This document shows, in pieces, positions 17,154-27,228 of a stretch of DNA of 32,538 nucleotides. Position 1 is the first letter of the stretch; the number at the start of each line of letters is the position of its first letter. Source of the DNA: Bacteroidaceae bacterium. GTDB taxonomy: Bacteria > Bacteroidota > Bacteroidia > Bacteroidales > Bacteroidaceae. The position numbers and the translations under genes were made by a program. The DNA lies in contig JAFTUK010000023.1 of the NCBI GenBank assembly GCA_017466325.1, positions 1 through 32,538 of the forward strand, written 5' to 3'. A model generated the notes under the pieces. The model searched no databases. It was not told the DNA's origin and worked only from the letters and a program-made list of their open reading frames with translations.

Positions 17154-18545
17154 TTATTCTTCTTCATCGGTAAGGGCATTCTTAATGGTTTGCCAGAATG
17201 GATTCCAGAATGAACGCTTGTTCTTTTTTGTCTCGTTCTCCTTATCTTCTATGCCGGTTTCTTCCTCTTCCAACTGGGCGGGTGGGTTGTTGTCTTGTTT
17301 ACCGGTGTCGGCAGTAGTATCAGGTACAGGATTATTTTCTTCTGGAGTTTCCTGCGGCTCTGCTTTCTTTTCAGGCTCCACATTGTTAATTACGCAGTTC
17401 TGGTCGCCGTGTAGCAGCAGTGAAAGGATACTGTTGGTACGTCCATTGTCGGGGATGTATGTGGACGATGTCATGCAGATGTCTACCGGCATGCCCTTTA
17501 CAACGCGTATCTGTTTGTCCCTTTTGTTTACTTGCTTGAAGGCTTCATTGAAGAAACGTATCTGTGCACCTCCGCCAGTAAAGATTACACCGGATGTAAG
17601 TTTTTCGCTATCCTCTTCAATCTGTGCCCATACATTGTGGAGGATTTCTTCGTATCTTGCTTCAATGATTTCGCACAGACAGCTTTCGTTGGTTTCTCTG
17701 TCGTGGGACAATTGCAGGATGTTGTTTTTTGCGGTTTCGTAATCTTCAAGCCAGGCACGTCCATATTTAATCTTCATGCTCTCTGCCTCCTCATTCTCTA
17801 TTTTGAGACAGCAGGCAATATCCGTAGTCGCATTGTGTGAACCCATGGGAATGACTACCAACTTGCGAAGGATATTGTTGGTATATACACTGATTGTTGT
17901 GGTATCTGCACCCAAATCAACCAATGCGCATCCTGAGCGTTTTTCGCTGGCACTTAACAGGGAGTCACCGAGTGTGAGAGGTGTGATCAGCAGTTCGGCA
18001 ATCTCGCAACCGGCACCGTTTACACAGTTTTCAATGTTTTCAGCCAGAGAGTTGCGTGCAATGATGTTCAGGAAGTTGGCTTCCATTTGCTCTATTTGCA
18101 TACCGACAATGTCAGTGTCAGGGACCGCTCTGTTTCCAATCTTGTACTCTTGGGGTATTACTTCAAGAATTTCAGAGTTAGTATAGACCACACCACGGTT
18201 GGTGTCCATGAGCTGGTCAATCAGGCCATTGGATATCTGTGTCTTCTCAGTGAAGGTACGTTGGATACGGTTGTGTACCGAATGAAGCGATTGTCCCCCC
18301 AGACCGACATAGACACGCGAGATGGTTTGTCCAAGTTGCAGGCCTATCGCTCCAAGTACGCGTGAGATGGTTTGTGTAGTCTTGTCAATGTTGTCTATTA
18401 TACCTTTGCGGATGCAGTTTGCTGCATTTTCTTCGGCAAAGGCAAGTACTTGCATTGTCCCGTCGGGCATGCGTTGTCCTGCAATAGCGCGGATGGAAGT
18501 GGTTGCCAGTTCCAATGCTACGATGATGTCCTTTTCTGCTACCAT
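17154..18545 (-). CDS. ftsA: Cell division protein FtsA
   Basis: FtsA is an actin-like ATPase that tethers FtsZ filaments to the membrane. The 463-residue product starts MVAEKDIIVALELATTSIRA, with phosphate-1-type residues. LVDLGADTTTISVYT is the phosphate-2 motif, and VIFTGGGAQI the adenosine motif. After the core (to about 390) is a roughly 55-residue, Pro/Glu/Asp/Asn-rich linker. Then comes an amphipathic segment RSFWNPFWQTIKNALTDEEE, which looks like the C-terminal membrane-targeting helix. The long acidic linker is greater than in E. coli FtsA (420 residues). It is flanked by ftsQ (12-bp gap) and ftsZ. Confidence 0.96.
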   Translation of the reverse strand: MVAEKDIIVALELATTSIRAIAGQRMPDGTMQVLAFAEENAANCIRKGIIDNIDKTTQTISRVLGAIGLQLGQTISRVYVGLGGQSLHSVHNRIQRTFTEKTQISNGLIDQLMDTNRGVVYTNSEILEVIPQEYKIGNRAVPDTDIVGMQIEQMEANFLNIIARNSLAENIENCVNGAGCEIAELLITPLTLGDSLLSASEKRSGCALVDLGADTTTISVYTNNILRKLVVIPMGSHNATTDIACCLKIENEEAESMKIKYGRAWLEDYETAKNNILQLSHDRETNESCLCEIIEARYEEILHNVWAQIEEDSEKLTSGVIFTGGGAQIRFFNEAFKQVNKRDKQIRVVKGMPVDICMTSSTYIPDNGRTNSILSLLLHGDQNCVINNVEPEKKAEPQETPEENNPVPDTTADTGKQDNNPPAQLEEEETGIEDKENETKKNKRSFWNPFWQTIKNALTDEEE

Positions 18546-18557
18546 AGTATAGTGTCT

Positions 18558-19295
18558 TTATCTTTTTTTTCTTTTTGTGCAAACGATTTGGTCGGCGAAA
18601 TTCAGATTTATGGTCTGGTATTTGTTCCATCCTGTTTTGTCCAGTCCTTCCTTATAGAAGATGGAGAGTTTGTTCATCTTTTCTTCGATGCCATTTGGGT
18701 CGCCGACAATGATGGTATGGTTTCCTGTCAAAGGAATGAGCTCTATGTGTTTCTCGTCTTTTACGTGTATCTGCTGGATATCTTTGTCCCAAGGCGAGTG
18801 TGTATTTATGTATGTGGCAATTTCTAACAGATGCTCTCTGGCATATTGTTTTGAAAAGTTTCCAGTTGCCAGGCATACATCCATGAGTATACCGTCAGTG
18901 GGCATGTCGTTGCCGTTTATGTCCATGTAGTAGCTGTCGCCGCTATTGGTTATGGCATGAAGGATAGGTGTGCGTGCAAATACACGAATACACATGAGAT
19001 TGTCTGGAGTATAGTAGCAGACGACAGAGTCGACGTATGGACTTTCAAGTATTCTGCTTTCTATTTGGTGTGCGTCAACATTGTTGATGGCGACACCCTC
19101 AATCGAGCAATTTGTCTTGGTGACAATGTTTTCGATATGGCTTTTACTTATGCTATTGCCGTTTTCGGACTCTTCCAGTATGACTTCATATCCTTTGCAT
19201 ATCCTGTCACTCTGGTCGCTTGACATGGTGCTGATAGCGAATATGATGTACCCTAAAACGGCAATGAGTAGTATGGCCTTAATTGCTATTTTCAT
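18558..19295 (-). CDS. ftsQ: Cell division protein FtsQ
   Basis: FtsQ is a bitopic inner-membrane protein that links early and late divisome components through FtsB and FtsL. The 245-residue protein has an N-terminal helix (about 4-24, KAILLIAVLGYIIFAIS), then a periplasmic domain. The POTRA-like part spans about 50-115 (SIEGVAINNVDAHQIESRIL), and a second beta domain follows with YYMDINGNDMPTDG and HTIIVGDP. Sequence identity to proteobacterial FtsQ is weak, so the call rests on topology, size and its place between murC (4-bp gap) and ftsA. Confidence 0.88.
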   Translation of the reverse strand: MKIAIKAILLIAVLGYIIFAISTMSSDQSDRICKGYEVILEESENGNSISKSHIENIVTKTNCSIEGVAINNVDAHQIESRILESPYVDSVVCYYTPDNLMCIRVFARTPILHAITNSGDSYYMDINGNDMPTDGILMDVCLATGNFSKQYAREHLLEIATYINTHSPWDKDIQQIHVKDEKHIELIPLTGNHTIIVGDPNGIEEKMNKLSIFYKEGLDKTGWNKYQTINLNFADQIVCTKRKKR

Positions 19296-19299
19296 GTGC

Positions 19300-20658
19300 T
19301 TAACAACTTAGCAGGTTTGTGATATCGTGGGCAAAGTTTTCAATGTCACCGGCTCCCAGGGTTACCAATACGTCGAACTCGTCTCTGTTTACGTGCTTCA
19401 GTATGTCTTCCTTGCTGCACATCTGCTTTTGTATTCCCGGACGGAGGTTGTCGTATATCAGTTGTGATGTGACCCCAGGAATAGGTTCTTCGCGTGCAGG
19501 GTAGATGTCGCAGATTACCACATCATCCAGTAAGGAGAGGGCATCGGCAAAGTCTTTGTAGAAGTCGCGTGTCCTGGTATAGAGGTGGGGTTGGAAGATG
19601 GCTCTTATGCGGCGTCCCTCGTACAGTTGCTTGATGCTTAGAATGCTTTGTCTGATTTCTTCGGGGTGATGGGCATAGTCTGAGATGTACGCCATGTCAT
19701 CCCTGCGTACATGGAAGTCGAAACGGCGGTCAACACCACCGAAACTTAACATGGCCGTGCGGATTTCATCGGCACTGACACCTGCAACCTGTGCCAGAGC
19801 CATGGCCGCGATGCCGTTGTCTATGTTGATGGCAACGGGAACACCCAGTTCTATGTCCGTGATGTTCTCTATGGGGGAGACCAGATCGAAGGTTATGCGT
19901 CCATTTCCTATTTTGACGTTTTCGGCGTGGAAGTCGCCTTCTTCCCTGCTATAATAATATGTAGTGACACCCTCTTGTGCCTCAGGTTTCATCTTCATGC
20001 CAGTGTGCAGGATAAGGAAACCGCCGGGTTGGACGAGGCTGCTGTACTTTGTGAATGACTCAAGGTATGCCTCCTCTGTTCCATAAATGTCCAGATGGTC
20101 TGCGTCGGTGGAGGTGATTACCGTTGCCCATGGTTTGAGCCAGTGGAAAGAGCGGTCAAATTCGTCTGCCTCGATGACAACATACGGACTTTTGTCTGAC
20201 AGGATGTAGTTTGTCCCGTAGTTCTTTGTTATGCCTCCGAGGAAAGCGTTGCAATCCACATGACTTTGGTGTAGGATGTGGGCGGCCATGCTGGAAGTGG
20301 TGGTCTTGCCATGTGTGCCTGCAGCGCACAAACCTTTCAGCGAATGTGTGAGTGTGCCGAGTACCTGTGCGCGCTTCTGCATGTCGAATCCGTTTTCCTT
20401 GAAGAAGTTCAGTTCTGTATGTGTTGCAGGGATTGCAGGGGTATATATAACGAGGCATTCGTCCTTCTGCATACATTCTGCTGGGATGAGGTTTACGTTG
20501 TCTTCGTAGTGAATGACTGCTCCTTCCCGCTCCAGAGTTTCTGTCAGCGGAGAGGGAGTCCTGTCGTATCCTCCGACAAAAACACCTGTGTTAAGGAAAT
20601 AGCGGGCAATGGCACTCATGCCAATGCCTCCGATGCCTATGAAATATACTGCTTGCAT
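19300..20658 (-). CDS. murC: UDP-N-acetylmuramate--L-alanine ligase MurC
   Basis: MurC adds L-alanine to UDP-MurNAc, the first amino acid of the peptide stem. The 452-residue protein has the N-terminal Rossmann motif GIGGIGMSA near 8-16 and the ATP-binding GTHGKTT at 114-120. Central domain motifs include EADEFDRSF and STDADHLDIYG, and the C-terminal domain has HHPEE and FQPHLYTRT. All hallmark residues are present and the length is typical. It lies 9 bp after murG and 4 bp before ftsQ in the dcw cluster. Confidence 0.97.
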   Translation of the reverse strand: MQAVYFIGIGGIGMSAIARYFLNTGVFVGGYDRTPSPLTETLEREGAVIHYEDNVNLIPAECMQKDECLVIYTPAIPATHTELNFFKENGFDMQKRAQVLGTLTHSLKGLCAAGTHGKTTTSSMAAHILHQSHVDCNAFLGGITKNYGTNYILSDKSPYVVIEADEFDRSFHWLKPWATVITSTDADHLDIYGTEEAYLESFTKYSSLVQPGGFLILHTGMKMKPEAQEGVTTYYYSREEGDFHAENVKIGNGRITFDLVSPIENITDIELGVPVAINIDNGIAAMALAQVAGVSADEIRTAMLSFGGVDRRFDFHVRRDDMAYISDYAHHPEEIRQSILSIKQLYEGRRIRAIFQPHLYTRTRDFYKDFADALSLLDDVVICDIYPAREEPIPGVTSQLIYDNLRPGIQKQMCSKEDILKHVNRDEFDVLVTLGAGDIENFAHDITNLLSC

Positions 20659-20667
20659 ACGTGTCTG

Positions 20668-21777
20668 TTAGTTTTTGATAAGATTGAAGATTTCTTCTGC
20701 TATCTTTATGTCCGAGTCGCGGAAGGCCATGGCCAGTGCGTTTTCGCTCAGGGTGTGCAGTAGGGTGGTGTCAGTTACCGTTTTTATGGCCAGAGGTATG
20801 AGTTTTTCCTCTGCTTCGGCATCCTTTACTATAAGGGCCGCATTCTTGTTGACGAGTGCCATGGCATTGTGCGTCTGGTGGTCTTCGGCAACGTTAGGGC
20901 TTGGCACCAGGATGCTGGCCTTGCCAAGAAGGCACAGTTCGCTGATACTGCTGGCGCCTGCACGGCTTATGACAAGGTCGGCTGCTTTGTATGCCTTGTC
21001 CATGCCACGGATGAAGTCTGTGACATACAGGTTTCTTGGTGTGCCGTATCGTTCCAGTTCCTGTGTGATGTTCTCTTTGTAGTAGCTGCCTGTCTGCCAT
21101 ATGAACTGGATGTTTGAGTTGCGTATCAGTTCCAGCGACTTTAGGATGCTGCTGTTCAGTGTCCTTGCTCCCAAACTGCCGCCAATCAGCAGTATTACCG
21201 GTTTGTTTGGTGTGAACCTGAATTCGGCCACGGCTTCCTCTTTGCTCAGAAGTGTATCCGCAAGGTTCTGGCGGACAGGATTGCCTGTCAGTAATATTCT
21301 GTCGGCAGGGAAGAAACGTTCCATTCCCTCATATGCAACGCATATTTTACTTGCTTTCCTTGCCAGGGTCTTGTTGGTCAGACCGGCAAAACTGTTCTGC
21401 TCCTGGATGAGGCATGGTATGCCCATATCGTAGGCGGCGTTAAGGGTGGCTGCGCTTGCATACCCTCCTACACCGACGGCAACGTCGGGCTTGAACTCCT
21501 TTATTATCTTTTTCACCTGCCATTTGCTTTTGAGGAAGTCTATGAGGATGCCAATGTTCTTTGGATTCCAGAGAGGGCGTATGAGTCCCTTTACGGGCAG
21601 ACCCACAATCTTGTATCCGGCCTGTGGCACACGCTGCATCTCCATACGGTCCTTTGCCCCGACGAACAGGATTTCTGTTTCGGGTTGCAGCTTCTTCAAG
21701 GCATTGGCAATGCTGACGGCAGGGAAAATGTGTCCGCCTGTTCCGCCTCCGCTTATGATTATTCTTGGATTCTTCAT
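20668..21777 (-). CDS. murG: Undecaprenyldiphospho-muramoylpentapeptide N-acetylglucosaminyltransferase MurG
   Basis: MurG adds GlcNAc to lipid I to give lipid II on the cytoplasmic face of the membrane. The 369-residue GT-B enzyme has GGGTGGHIFPAVSIANAL near residues 10-27, a hydrophobic/basic membrane-facing patch, and the donor-site motifs LLIGGSLGARTLN, AGASSISELC and PNVAEDHQTHNA. It overlaps ftsW by 4 bp, suggesting translational coupling. Confidence 0.97.
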   Translation of the reverse strand: MKNPRIIISGGGTGGHIFPAVSIANALKKLQPETEILFVGAKDRMEMQRVPQAGYKIVGLPVKGLIRPLWNPKNIGILIDFLKSKWQVKKIIKEFKPDVAVGVGGYASAATLNAAYDMGIPCLIQEQNSFAGLTNKTLARKASKICVAYEGMERFFPADRILLTGNPVRQNLADTLLSKEEAVAEFRFTPNKPVILLIGGSLGARTLNSSILKSLELIRNSNIQFIWQTGSYYKENITQELERYGTPRNLYVTDFIRGMDKAYKAADLVISRAGASSISELCLLGKASILVPSPNVAEDHQTHNAMALVNKNAALIVKDAEAEEKLIPLAIKTVTDTTLLHTLSENALAMAFRDSDIKIAEEIFNLIKN

Positions 21778-23024
21778 GCTTCTACGGGTATTACTTCAGT
21801 GTCCTTATTGCTTTCCTCGTGTTCATCGCTTTCTTCTGACTTGCGTGCAGAGCGGCTTACGCTGAGCATGATGCCCAGATAGGCACAGTTTACGAACGTA
21901 CTTGTTCCGCCACGGCTGATGAGTGGAAGCGGTTGGCCCGTAACTGGGAATACGCCTACTGCCACAGCCATGTTTATTAACGCATGTGTAACTAGCATAA
22001 GGGCTAATCCCATTATGAGGTATGCAGGAAATAGCGATTTGCACCTTTGTGCTATTCGTAAGGCCCTATATAATAATAATAGGTATAGGAACATAACAAA
22101 TCCACCGCTAATTATGCCACCTTCTTCTATGATTATAGCGTAGATGAAGTCGGAGTAGGCCTGTGGGAGGAAGTCTCGTTCTATGGAGTTTCCGGGCCCA
22201 CGCCCAGTGATTCCACATGTGGCAATAGCAATTTGTGCGTGTGTTACTTGGACATTTTGTGTTATATCATATTCTTTAGGGTTTTCAGGAGGGACATAAC
22301 CTCCCTTGAGGCGGCCAACCCAAACAGGGACACGGTGAAAAATGCTGCTTTTGTCCTCTCTCCATTCATCTAAAGTGCTTTCTGGTATGTTTACCAATGT
22401 GAGATATCCGCTTATACCTATGGCCATTATTGCTCCAAGCAGTCCAAATAGTATTTTTGACGAAACTTGAGCGTAGAAACATATCATGAACATTACCACA
22501 GAGATAATGGCGGCTGTACTTAGGTTCTCTGTTACTATAAGCAGTACGGTAAAAGCAATGTTTATTGCCGCTATTTTGAACCCAAAAGAACTCACTCCTT
22601 TCTTGTCCCTGAATACGCTTAGGATGAATACAGTTGTAATGACCAAACCTAATTTGGCTATTTCACTGGGCTGAAAGGTGAAGCTTCCTATTCCAATCCA
22701 TCTTGAGGCACCATTGATTTGTCCTGCAAACTGCGCGCATATCAATAGTAGATAGGATAAAAGCGACACTCCCAATCCTACGATTTTGTAAAGTTTGCAG
22801 GGAAGCATGTGCAATACCCACGTAAATCCAATTCCAATCAGCAGGAAGGCCCCATGACGCATAACTGGTGCCCAGTACTTTCCCGAGCCGTATGTCATGT
22901 TGCTTGATGCGCTATATACGGTTATTATAGAGATAAAGCAAAGGGTAAGGAGTATCATCCAAATGACCATATCTCCTTGCATCAGTCCGTTCTCCTTGAT
23001 GTTTTTCTTGGTCCAGTTATTCAT
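21774..23024 (-). CDS. ftsW: SEDS peptidoglycan glycosyltransferase FtsW
   Basis: FtsW polymerises lipid II into septal glycan strands together with its transpeptidase partner, here the FtsI encoded upstream. The 416-residue protein has about ten transmembrane helices. Motifs of the SEDS family are FTFQPSEIAKLGLV, GNSIERDFLPQAYSDFIYAI and the C-terminal GQPLPLISRGGTS. The C-terminal tail of about 35 residues is acidic and Ser-rich (ESDEHEESNKDTE). RodA is the paralogue, but the dcw location and the PLISRGGTS form support FtsW. It overlaps murG by 4 bp. Confidence 0.95.
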   Translation of the reverse strand: MNNWTKKNIKENGLMQGDMVIWMILLTLCFISIITVYSASSNMTYGSGKYWAPVMRHGAFLLIGIGFTWVLHMLPCKLYKIVGLGVSLLSYLLLICAQFAGQINGASRWIGIGSFTFQPSEIAKLGLVITTVFILSVFRDKKGVSSFGFKIAAINIAFTVLLIVTENLSTAAIISVVMFMICFYAQVSSKILFGLLGAIMAIGISGYLTLVNIPESTLDEWREDKSSIFHRVPVWVGRLKGGYVPPENPKEYDITQNVQVTHAQIAIATCGITGRGPGNSIERDFLPQAYSDFIYAIIIEEGGIISGGFVMFLYLLLLYRALRIAQRCKSLFPAYLIMGLALMLVTHALINMAVAVGVFPVTGQPLPLISRGGTSTFVNCAYLGIMLSVSRSARKSEESDEHEESNKDTEVIPVEA

Positions 23025-23072
23025 TATACGTGTTCCTTAATACATTTGTGTAATATGATATAGTATGTAGAT

Positions 23073-24407
23073 CTACAGGTTTCTAACCAATTCCTTAAAC
23101 TGTTCGCCTCTGTCCTCCATGTTCTTGAACAGGTCAAAGCTTGCGCAGCATGGACTCAGCAGTACGGTATATCCGGGTTTGGCCAGTTTGTTGCATGCCT
23201 CTATGCAGTCTTTCATGCTGTGGGTGTCGAATGTGGGTATGCCCATGGGGTCGAAGAAGTCATGCAACTTGCTGTTGTCTGCCCCGAGGAATACAAGTCC
23301 GGCGCACTTCTTTGCCACCAGTTCTCTTATTGCTTCGTAGTCGTTTCCCTTGTCCTTGCCACCGATGATGAGGATGGTAGGTGTGGTCATGCTCTCGAGG
23401 GCATACCAGCAGGCATCGACATTCGTGGCCTTGGAATCATTGATATAGTGGACGCCTCCCACTGTGGCAACCTTCTCCAAGCGATGCTCCACGCCCTGGA
23501 AGTCGGCAAGGCTTTCCCTAAGTTTCTCGCTGCTTACACCGGCCAGTCGTGTGGCCAGACCGGCGGCCAGGGAATTGTACATGTTGTGTTTCCCGTTGAG
23601 GGCCAGAGATTCCTGCTCCATATTGAATGGGGTAGGTGTTTCCAGAGTGTAGGTGCCGTTGTCTATGTAGCCTATCATACCGTTCTTGCTCAGGATGGAG
23701 AAGGGGCATTTTTGTGCCTTGATACCATACTTCTCCAGTTCTGCCTTGATAATAGGGTCGTCTGCCCAATAGATGAATGCATCTTCTGCCTCTTGGTTGC
23801 GTATGATTCTCATCTTGGAGTCCGTGTACTTCTGCATGTCATTGTCGTAGCGGTCCAGATGGTCGGGGGTGATGTTCAGGAGCACGGCAATGTTTGCGCG
23901 GAAGTCATACATGTTGTCCAACTGGAAACTGCTCAACTCTATCACGTAGTAGTCGTAGGTGCATCCCTCTGCTATCTGCAAGGCCAGAGAGCGTCCGATG
24001 TTGCCGGCCAGACCTACGTTGTAGTTGGCGTTCTTCAGGATGTGGTATATCAGACTTGTCGTAGTGGTCTTGCCGTTACTGCCGGTAATGCAAATCATCT
24101 TGGCATCGGTGTAGCGTGCAGCAAACTCTATTTCGTTTATGATATGTATGCCTCTGTCGATTGCCTCCGCAACTATGGGCGCATTGTCGGGGATTCCGGG
24201 GCTCTTTATTATTTCTTCGGCATCAAGAATCTTGCTTGCAGTGTGTCCTCCTTCTTCCCACTCGATGCCATGTTCGTTTAGCATGTTCTTGTAGTGCTCC
24301 TTTATCATGCCCATGTCGCTGACAAAGACGTCGTAACCCTTCTTCAAGGCCAGGACAGCAGCTCCAACGCCACTCTCGGCGGCACCAAGTATCGCTATCT
24401 TGCTCAT
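23073..24407 (-). CDS. murD: UDP-N-acetylmuramoylalanine--D-glutamate ligase MurD
   Basis: MurD adds D-glutamate to UDP-MurNAc-L-Ala. The 444-residue protein has an N-terminal UDP-binding domain (AILGAAESGVGAAVL), the ATP-binding loop GSNGKTTTT at 109-117, and the central-domain motifs ELSSFQLD and NITPDHLDRY. The C-terminal domain has YINDSKATNVDA and LLSPCCASFDLF. The length is standard. It follows mraY after 5 bp, and is separated from ftsW by 48 bp. Confidence 0.97.
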   Translation of the reverse strand: MSKIAILGAAESGVGAAVLALKKGYDVFVSDMGMIKEHYKNMLNEHGIEWEEGGHTASKILDAEEIIKSPGIPDNAPIVAEAIDRGIHIINEIEFAARYTDAKMICITGSNGKTTTTSLIYHILKNANYNVGLAGNIGRSLALQIAEGCTYDYYVIELSSFQLDNMYDFRANIAVLLNITPDHLDRYDNDMQKYTDSKMRIIRNQEAEDAFIYWADDPIIKAELEKYGIKAQKCPFSILSKNGMIGYIDNGTYTLETPTPFNMEQESLALNGKHNMYNSLAAGLATRLAGVSSEKLRESLADFQGVEHRLEKVATVGGVHYINDSKATNVDACWYALESMTTPTILIIGGKDKGNDYEAIRELVAKKCAGLVFLGADNSKLHDFFDPMGIPTFDTHSMKDCIEACNKLAKPGYTVLLSPCCASFDLFKNMEDRGEQFKELVRNL

Positions 24408-24412
24408 TCTTT

Positions 24413-25678
24413 TTATCTTATTTTAAGTGTGACGATGGCAAGTGAAGCCATCAGTATGGTGATGATCCAGAATCTTGTCGTTATCTTGCTTTCCAACCAA
24501 CAACCGTTAGGCCAGTTCAGGAAAATCTTCAGGTCGGATGCCAGTTGTCCGGGCTTTATGCGGAATGTGTCGTGAATGGGGGCACGTTTGAACACCCTCC
24601 ATTTCTTCCCGCGCTTGTTACCCATCTTTGCCACGTTGGTTTGCAGAAGCACACTGATACTCTCCATGAGGAACACAAAGCAAATTACCGGAATCAGCAG
24701 TTCCTTGTGTATTATGATGGCGGTAACGGCAATGATGCCGCCGATGGCCAGACTGCCGGTGTCGCCCATGAAGACTTGTGCCGGATAGGCGTTGTACCAC
24801 AGGAAACCTATCAGTGCTCCCACGAAGGCCAGCAGGAAGATTACCAGTTCCTCGGACCCCGGGATGAACATGATGTTCAGGTATCCTGCCAGGTTGATGT
24901 GACTGGACACGTAGGCCAGTATGGCCAATGCTATGCCCATTATTGCCGAGTTTCCGGCACACATGCCGTCCATGCCGTCGTTCAGGTTCGAACCGTTGCT
25001 TACTGCCATTACTACGAATGTAACCACAAACACAAAGAATATCCATCCTGCTGCGGTACGGTATTTGCCCAGGAATGAGAACAGGTTGCTGTAGCTCAGG
25101 TTGTTGTTCTTCACGAAGGGAATGGTCGTGATAGTGCTCTTTACAGGCTCGCTTTTGTACACTATTGTTTCTGTGGCCCCATTGCGTGATATGGAAACGT
25201 TCTCGCGTATCACGGCATCAGGGCTAAGCCACAGGGTAAGGCCTACGGTAAGGCCCAGCAGAGCCTGGCTTGCCAGTTTGTAGATAGGCTTCAGACCGTC
25301 CTTGTTGATCTTCAGTTTGATGTAGTCGTCCAGAAATCCGATGAATCCCAACCATACTGTGGTGCCAAGCATCAGCAGCATGTATATGTTGCGCAGGCGT
25401 CCCAGAAGCAGGCAGGGAATCACTATGGAAACGATGATTATCAGACCTCCCATAGTTGGTACGCCCCTTTTCTCCACGCCATAGGGGTCTATGCTTTCGT
25501 CTCTCTGGGCCTCGCTGATGTTGCGTTCTCTCATCCATTTGATGAAGTATTGGCCGAACCACATGGATATGAGCAGGCTCAGCACCAGAGTCATCAGTCC
25601 TCGGAACGAGATGTATTGCCACATTCCCGCTCCGCTTATCCCAAATTGTTCCAGATATCGGAATAAATAGTATAGCAT
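24413..25678 (-). CDS. mraY: Phospho-N-acetylmuramoyl-pentapeptide-transferase MraY
   Basis: MraY transfers phospho-MurNAc-pentapeptide to undecaprenyl phosphate, making lipid I in the inner membrane. The 421-residue protein has about ten transmembrane helices, the early GVPTMGGLIII, the FLDDYIK loop, and the active-site NLNDGMDGMCAG (usually NLTDGLDG). The loop normally reading PIHHHFE is PIHDTFR here (His369, Asp370, Thr371). It is longer than E. coli MraY (360), through insertions in the middle and near the C-terminus, as in other Bacteroidales. It lies between murE and murD. Confidence 0.96.
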   Translation of the reverse strand: MLYYLFRYLEQFGISGAGMWQYISFRGLMTLVLSLLISMWFGQYFIKWMRERNISEAQRDESIDPYGVEKRGVPTMGGLIIIVSIVIPCLLLGRLRNIYMLLMLGTTVWLGFIGFLDDYIKLKINKDGLKPIYKLASQALLGLTVGLTLWLSPDAVIRENVSISRNGATETIVYKSEPVKSTITTIPFVKNNNLSYSNLFSFLGKYRTAAGWIFFVFVVTFVVMAVSNGSNLNDGMDGMCAGNSAIMGIALAILAYVSSHINLAGYLNIMFIPGSEELVIFLLAFVGALIGFLWYNAYPAQVFMGDTGSLAIGGIIAVTAIIIHKELLIPVICFVFLMESISVLLQTNVAKMGNKRGKKWRVFKRAPIHDTFRIKPGQLASDLKIFLNWPNGCWLESKITTRFWIITILMASLAIVTLKIR

Positions 25679-25718
25679 CTTACGTTATTGGTGTATGTTC
25701 GTGTCGTATATTTGTTCT

Positions 25719-27173
25719 TTATTCTATGCCAAAGGCTTCGCGTACTACTTCGTGGTCGTCAAAGTGGTATTTCACTCCCTTTATTATCTGGTAGTCCTCA
25801 TGTCCCTTGCCAGCAATCAGTATCACGTCGCCCTTCTTTGCCATCATGCATGCTGTCCTTATGGCCTCTTTTCTGTCCACTATGCTTATAGTCTTCTTCA
25901 GTTCTTCCTTGGTCAGTCCAGCCAGCATGTCGTTTATGATGTCCTGAGGCTCCTCGTCGCGTGGATTGTCGCTCGTTATGATTACCCTGTCGCTTTGTCT
26001 GGCCGCCTCCTGTGCCATCAGGGGGCGCTTGCCTTTGTCGCGGTTACCGCCGGCACCGCACACTGTCCAGCACTGTCCCTTCCCTGCCAGCACTTCGTTT
26101 ATGGTGCTCAGCACGTTGTTCAGTGCGTCCGGAGTGTGTGCATAGTCTATCACAGCAGTTACGCCCTCGGGAGAACGGAATGTCTCGAACCTGCCGTTTA
26201 CGGGTTTCATGGCGCTCAACTGTATAAGAGCCTCCTGGGGTTCAAAACCTATCATGCACAACGTGCCGTATATTGCAAGGATGTTCTGCACATTGAAACG
26301 TCCTACGAACTGCACGAACACCTCCAGGCCGTTCATGTCCAGGTTCATGCCCTCGAAACTCTCCTCCAGAATTTTGGCATGGAAGTCGGCACCGCCCCTT
26401 ATTGAATACGTCTTTACAGTTGCCTTTGTGTTCTGGGTCATTATCAGGCCGTTCTTGTCATCTGCATTTGTTATGGCAAAGGCATCCTTGGGCAGCATGT
26501 CGAAGAACCCCTTTTTCGCATCCCTGTAGTTCTCGAATGTCTTGTGGTAATCCAGATGGTCGCGTGTCAGGTTAGTGAACACGCCCCCTGCGAATGTCAG
26601 TCCTGCTATTCGCTTCTGGTCCACGGCGTGGCTGCTCACTTCCATGAAGGCATATTCGCATCCGTGGTCTGCCATTTGCCCGAGCAGGCGGTTCAGTGTT
26701 ATGGGGTCCGGCGTGGTACATTCGGTAGGGTAGGCCTCTCCGTCTATGTAGTTGCACACGGTGCTGCACAGTCCTGCCTTTATGCCCATCCTGCGTATTA
26801 TGTTGTACAGAGTGGTGGCTATGGTAGTCTTTCCGTTTGTTCCGGTGATTCCCACCAGTTTCATCCTCTTTGTCGGGTTGCCGTAGAAGGTTGTTGCCAG
26901 AGGGCCGACGATTTCTGCCGTGTTACTGTATATGGCGTATGTTACATTTGGATCGGTATTCTGTGGCAGAGTCTCACATATTATGCAGTTGGCTCCCAGG
27001 CTTATTGCTTTCTCTATGTATGCATGGCCGTCGGTCTGAGTGCCTCGTATTGCCACAAAAGCTGTTCCCGGTTTGCACTTCCTTGAATCAAGTTCGATGC
27101 CGCTGATTACAATATCGGTGTTTCCCAGTACGTCTGTTGGCTTGTATTGATGTGTCAGTTCGGATAGTGTCAT
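25719..27173 (-). CDS. murE: UDP-MurNAc-tripeptide synthetase MurE (meso-DAP-adding)
   Basis: MurE adds the third stem residue to UDP-MurNAc-L-Ala-D-Glu. With the start at 27173 ([12 protein letters not shown]) it has 484 residues. The ATP loop is [10 protein letters not shown] at 108-117. Central-domain motifs are [13 protein letters not shown] and [10 protein letters not shown], and the C-terminal domain has YAHTPDAL. The DNPR motif at 402-405 is the signature of meso-diaminopimelate specificity, in contrast to lysine enzymes. The frame is open upstream to an ATG at 27236, which overlaps ftsI by 8 bp and adds 21 residues that look non-homologous. The shorter start is preferred. Confidence 0.95.
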   Translation of the reverse strand: MTLSELTHQYKPTDVLGNTDIVISGIELDSRKCKPGTAFVAIRGTQTDGHAYIEKAISLGANCIICETLPQNTDPNVTYAIYSNTAEIVGPLATTFYGNPTKRMKLVGITGTNGKTTIATTLYNIIRRMGIKAGLCSTVCNYIDGEAYPTECTTPDPITLNRLLGQMADHGCEYAFMEVSSHAVDQKRIAGLTFAGGVFTNLTRDHLDYHKTFENYRDAKKGFFDMLPKDAFAITNADDKNGLIMTQNTKATVKTYSIRGGADFHAKILEESFEGMNLDMNGLEVFVQFVGRFNVQNILAIYGTLCMIGFEPQEALIQLSAMKPVNGRFETFRSPEGVTAVIDYAHTPDALNNVLSTINEVLAGKGQCWTVCGAGGNRDKGKRPLMAQEAARQSDRVIITSDNPRDEEPQDIINDMLAGLTKEELKKTISIVDRKEAIRTACMMAKKGDVILIAGKGHEDYQIIKGVKYHFDDHEVVREAFGIE

Positions 27174-27228
27174 ATACCTTATTATATTATGTATATTGTA
27201 AAATTCGTGTGTCGTGCTTGTGTGCATC

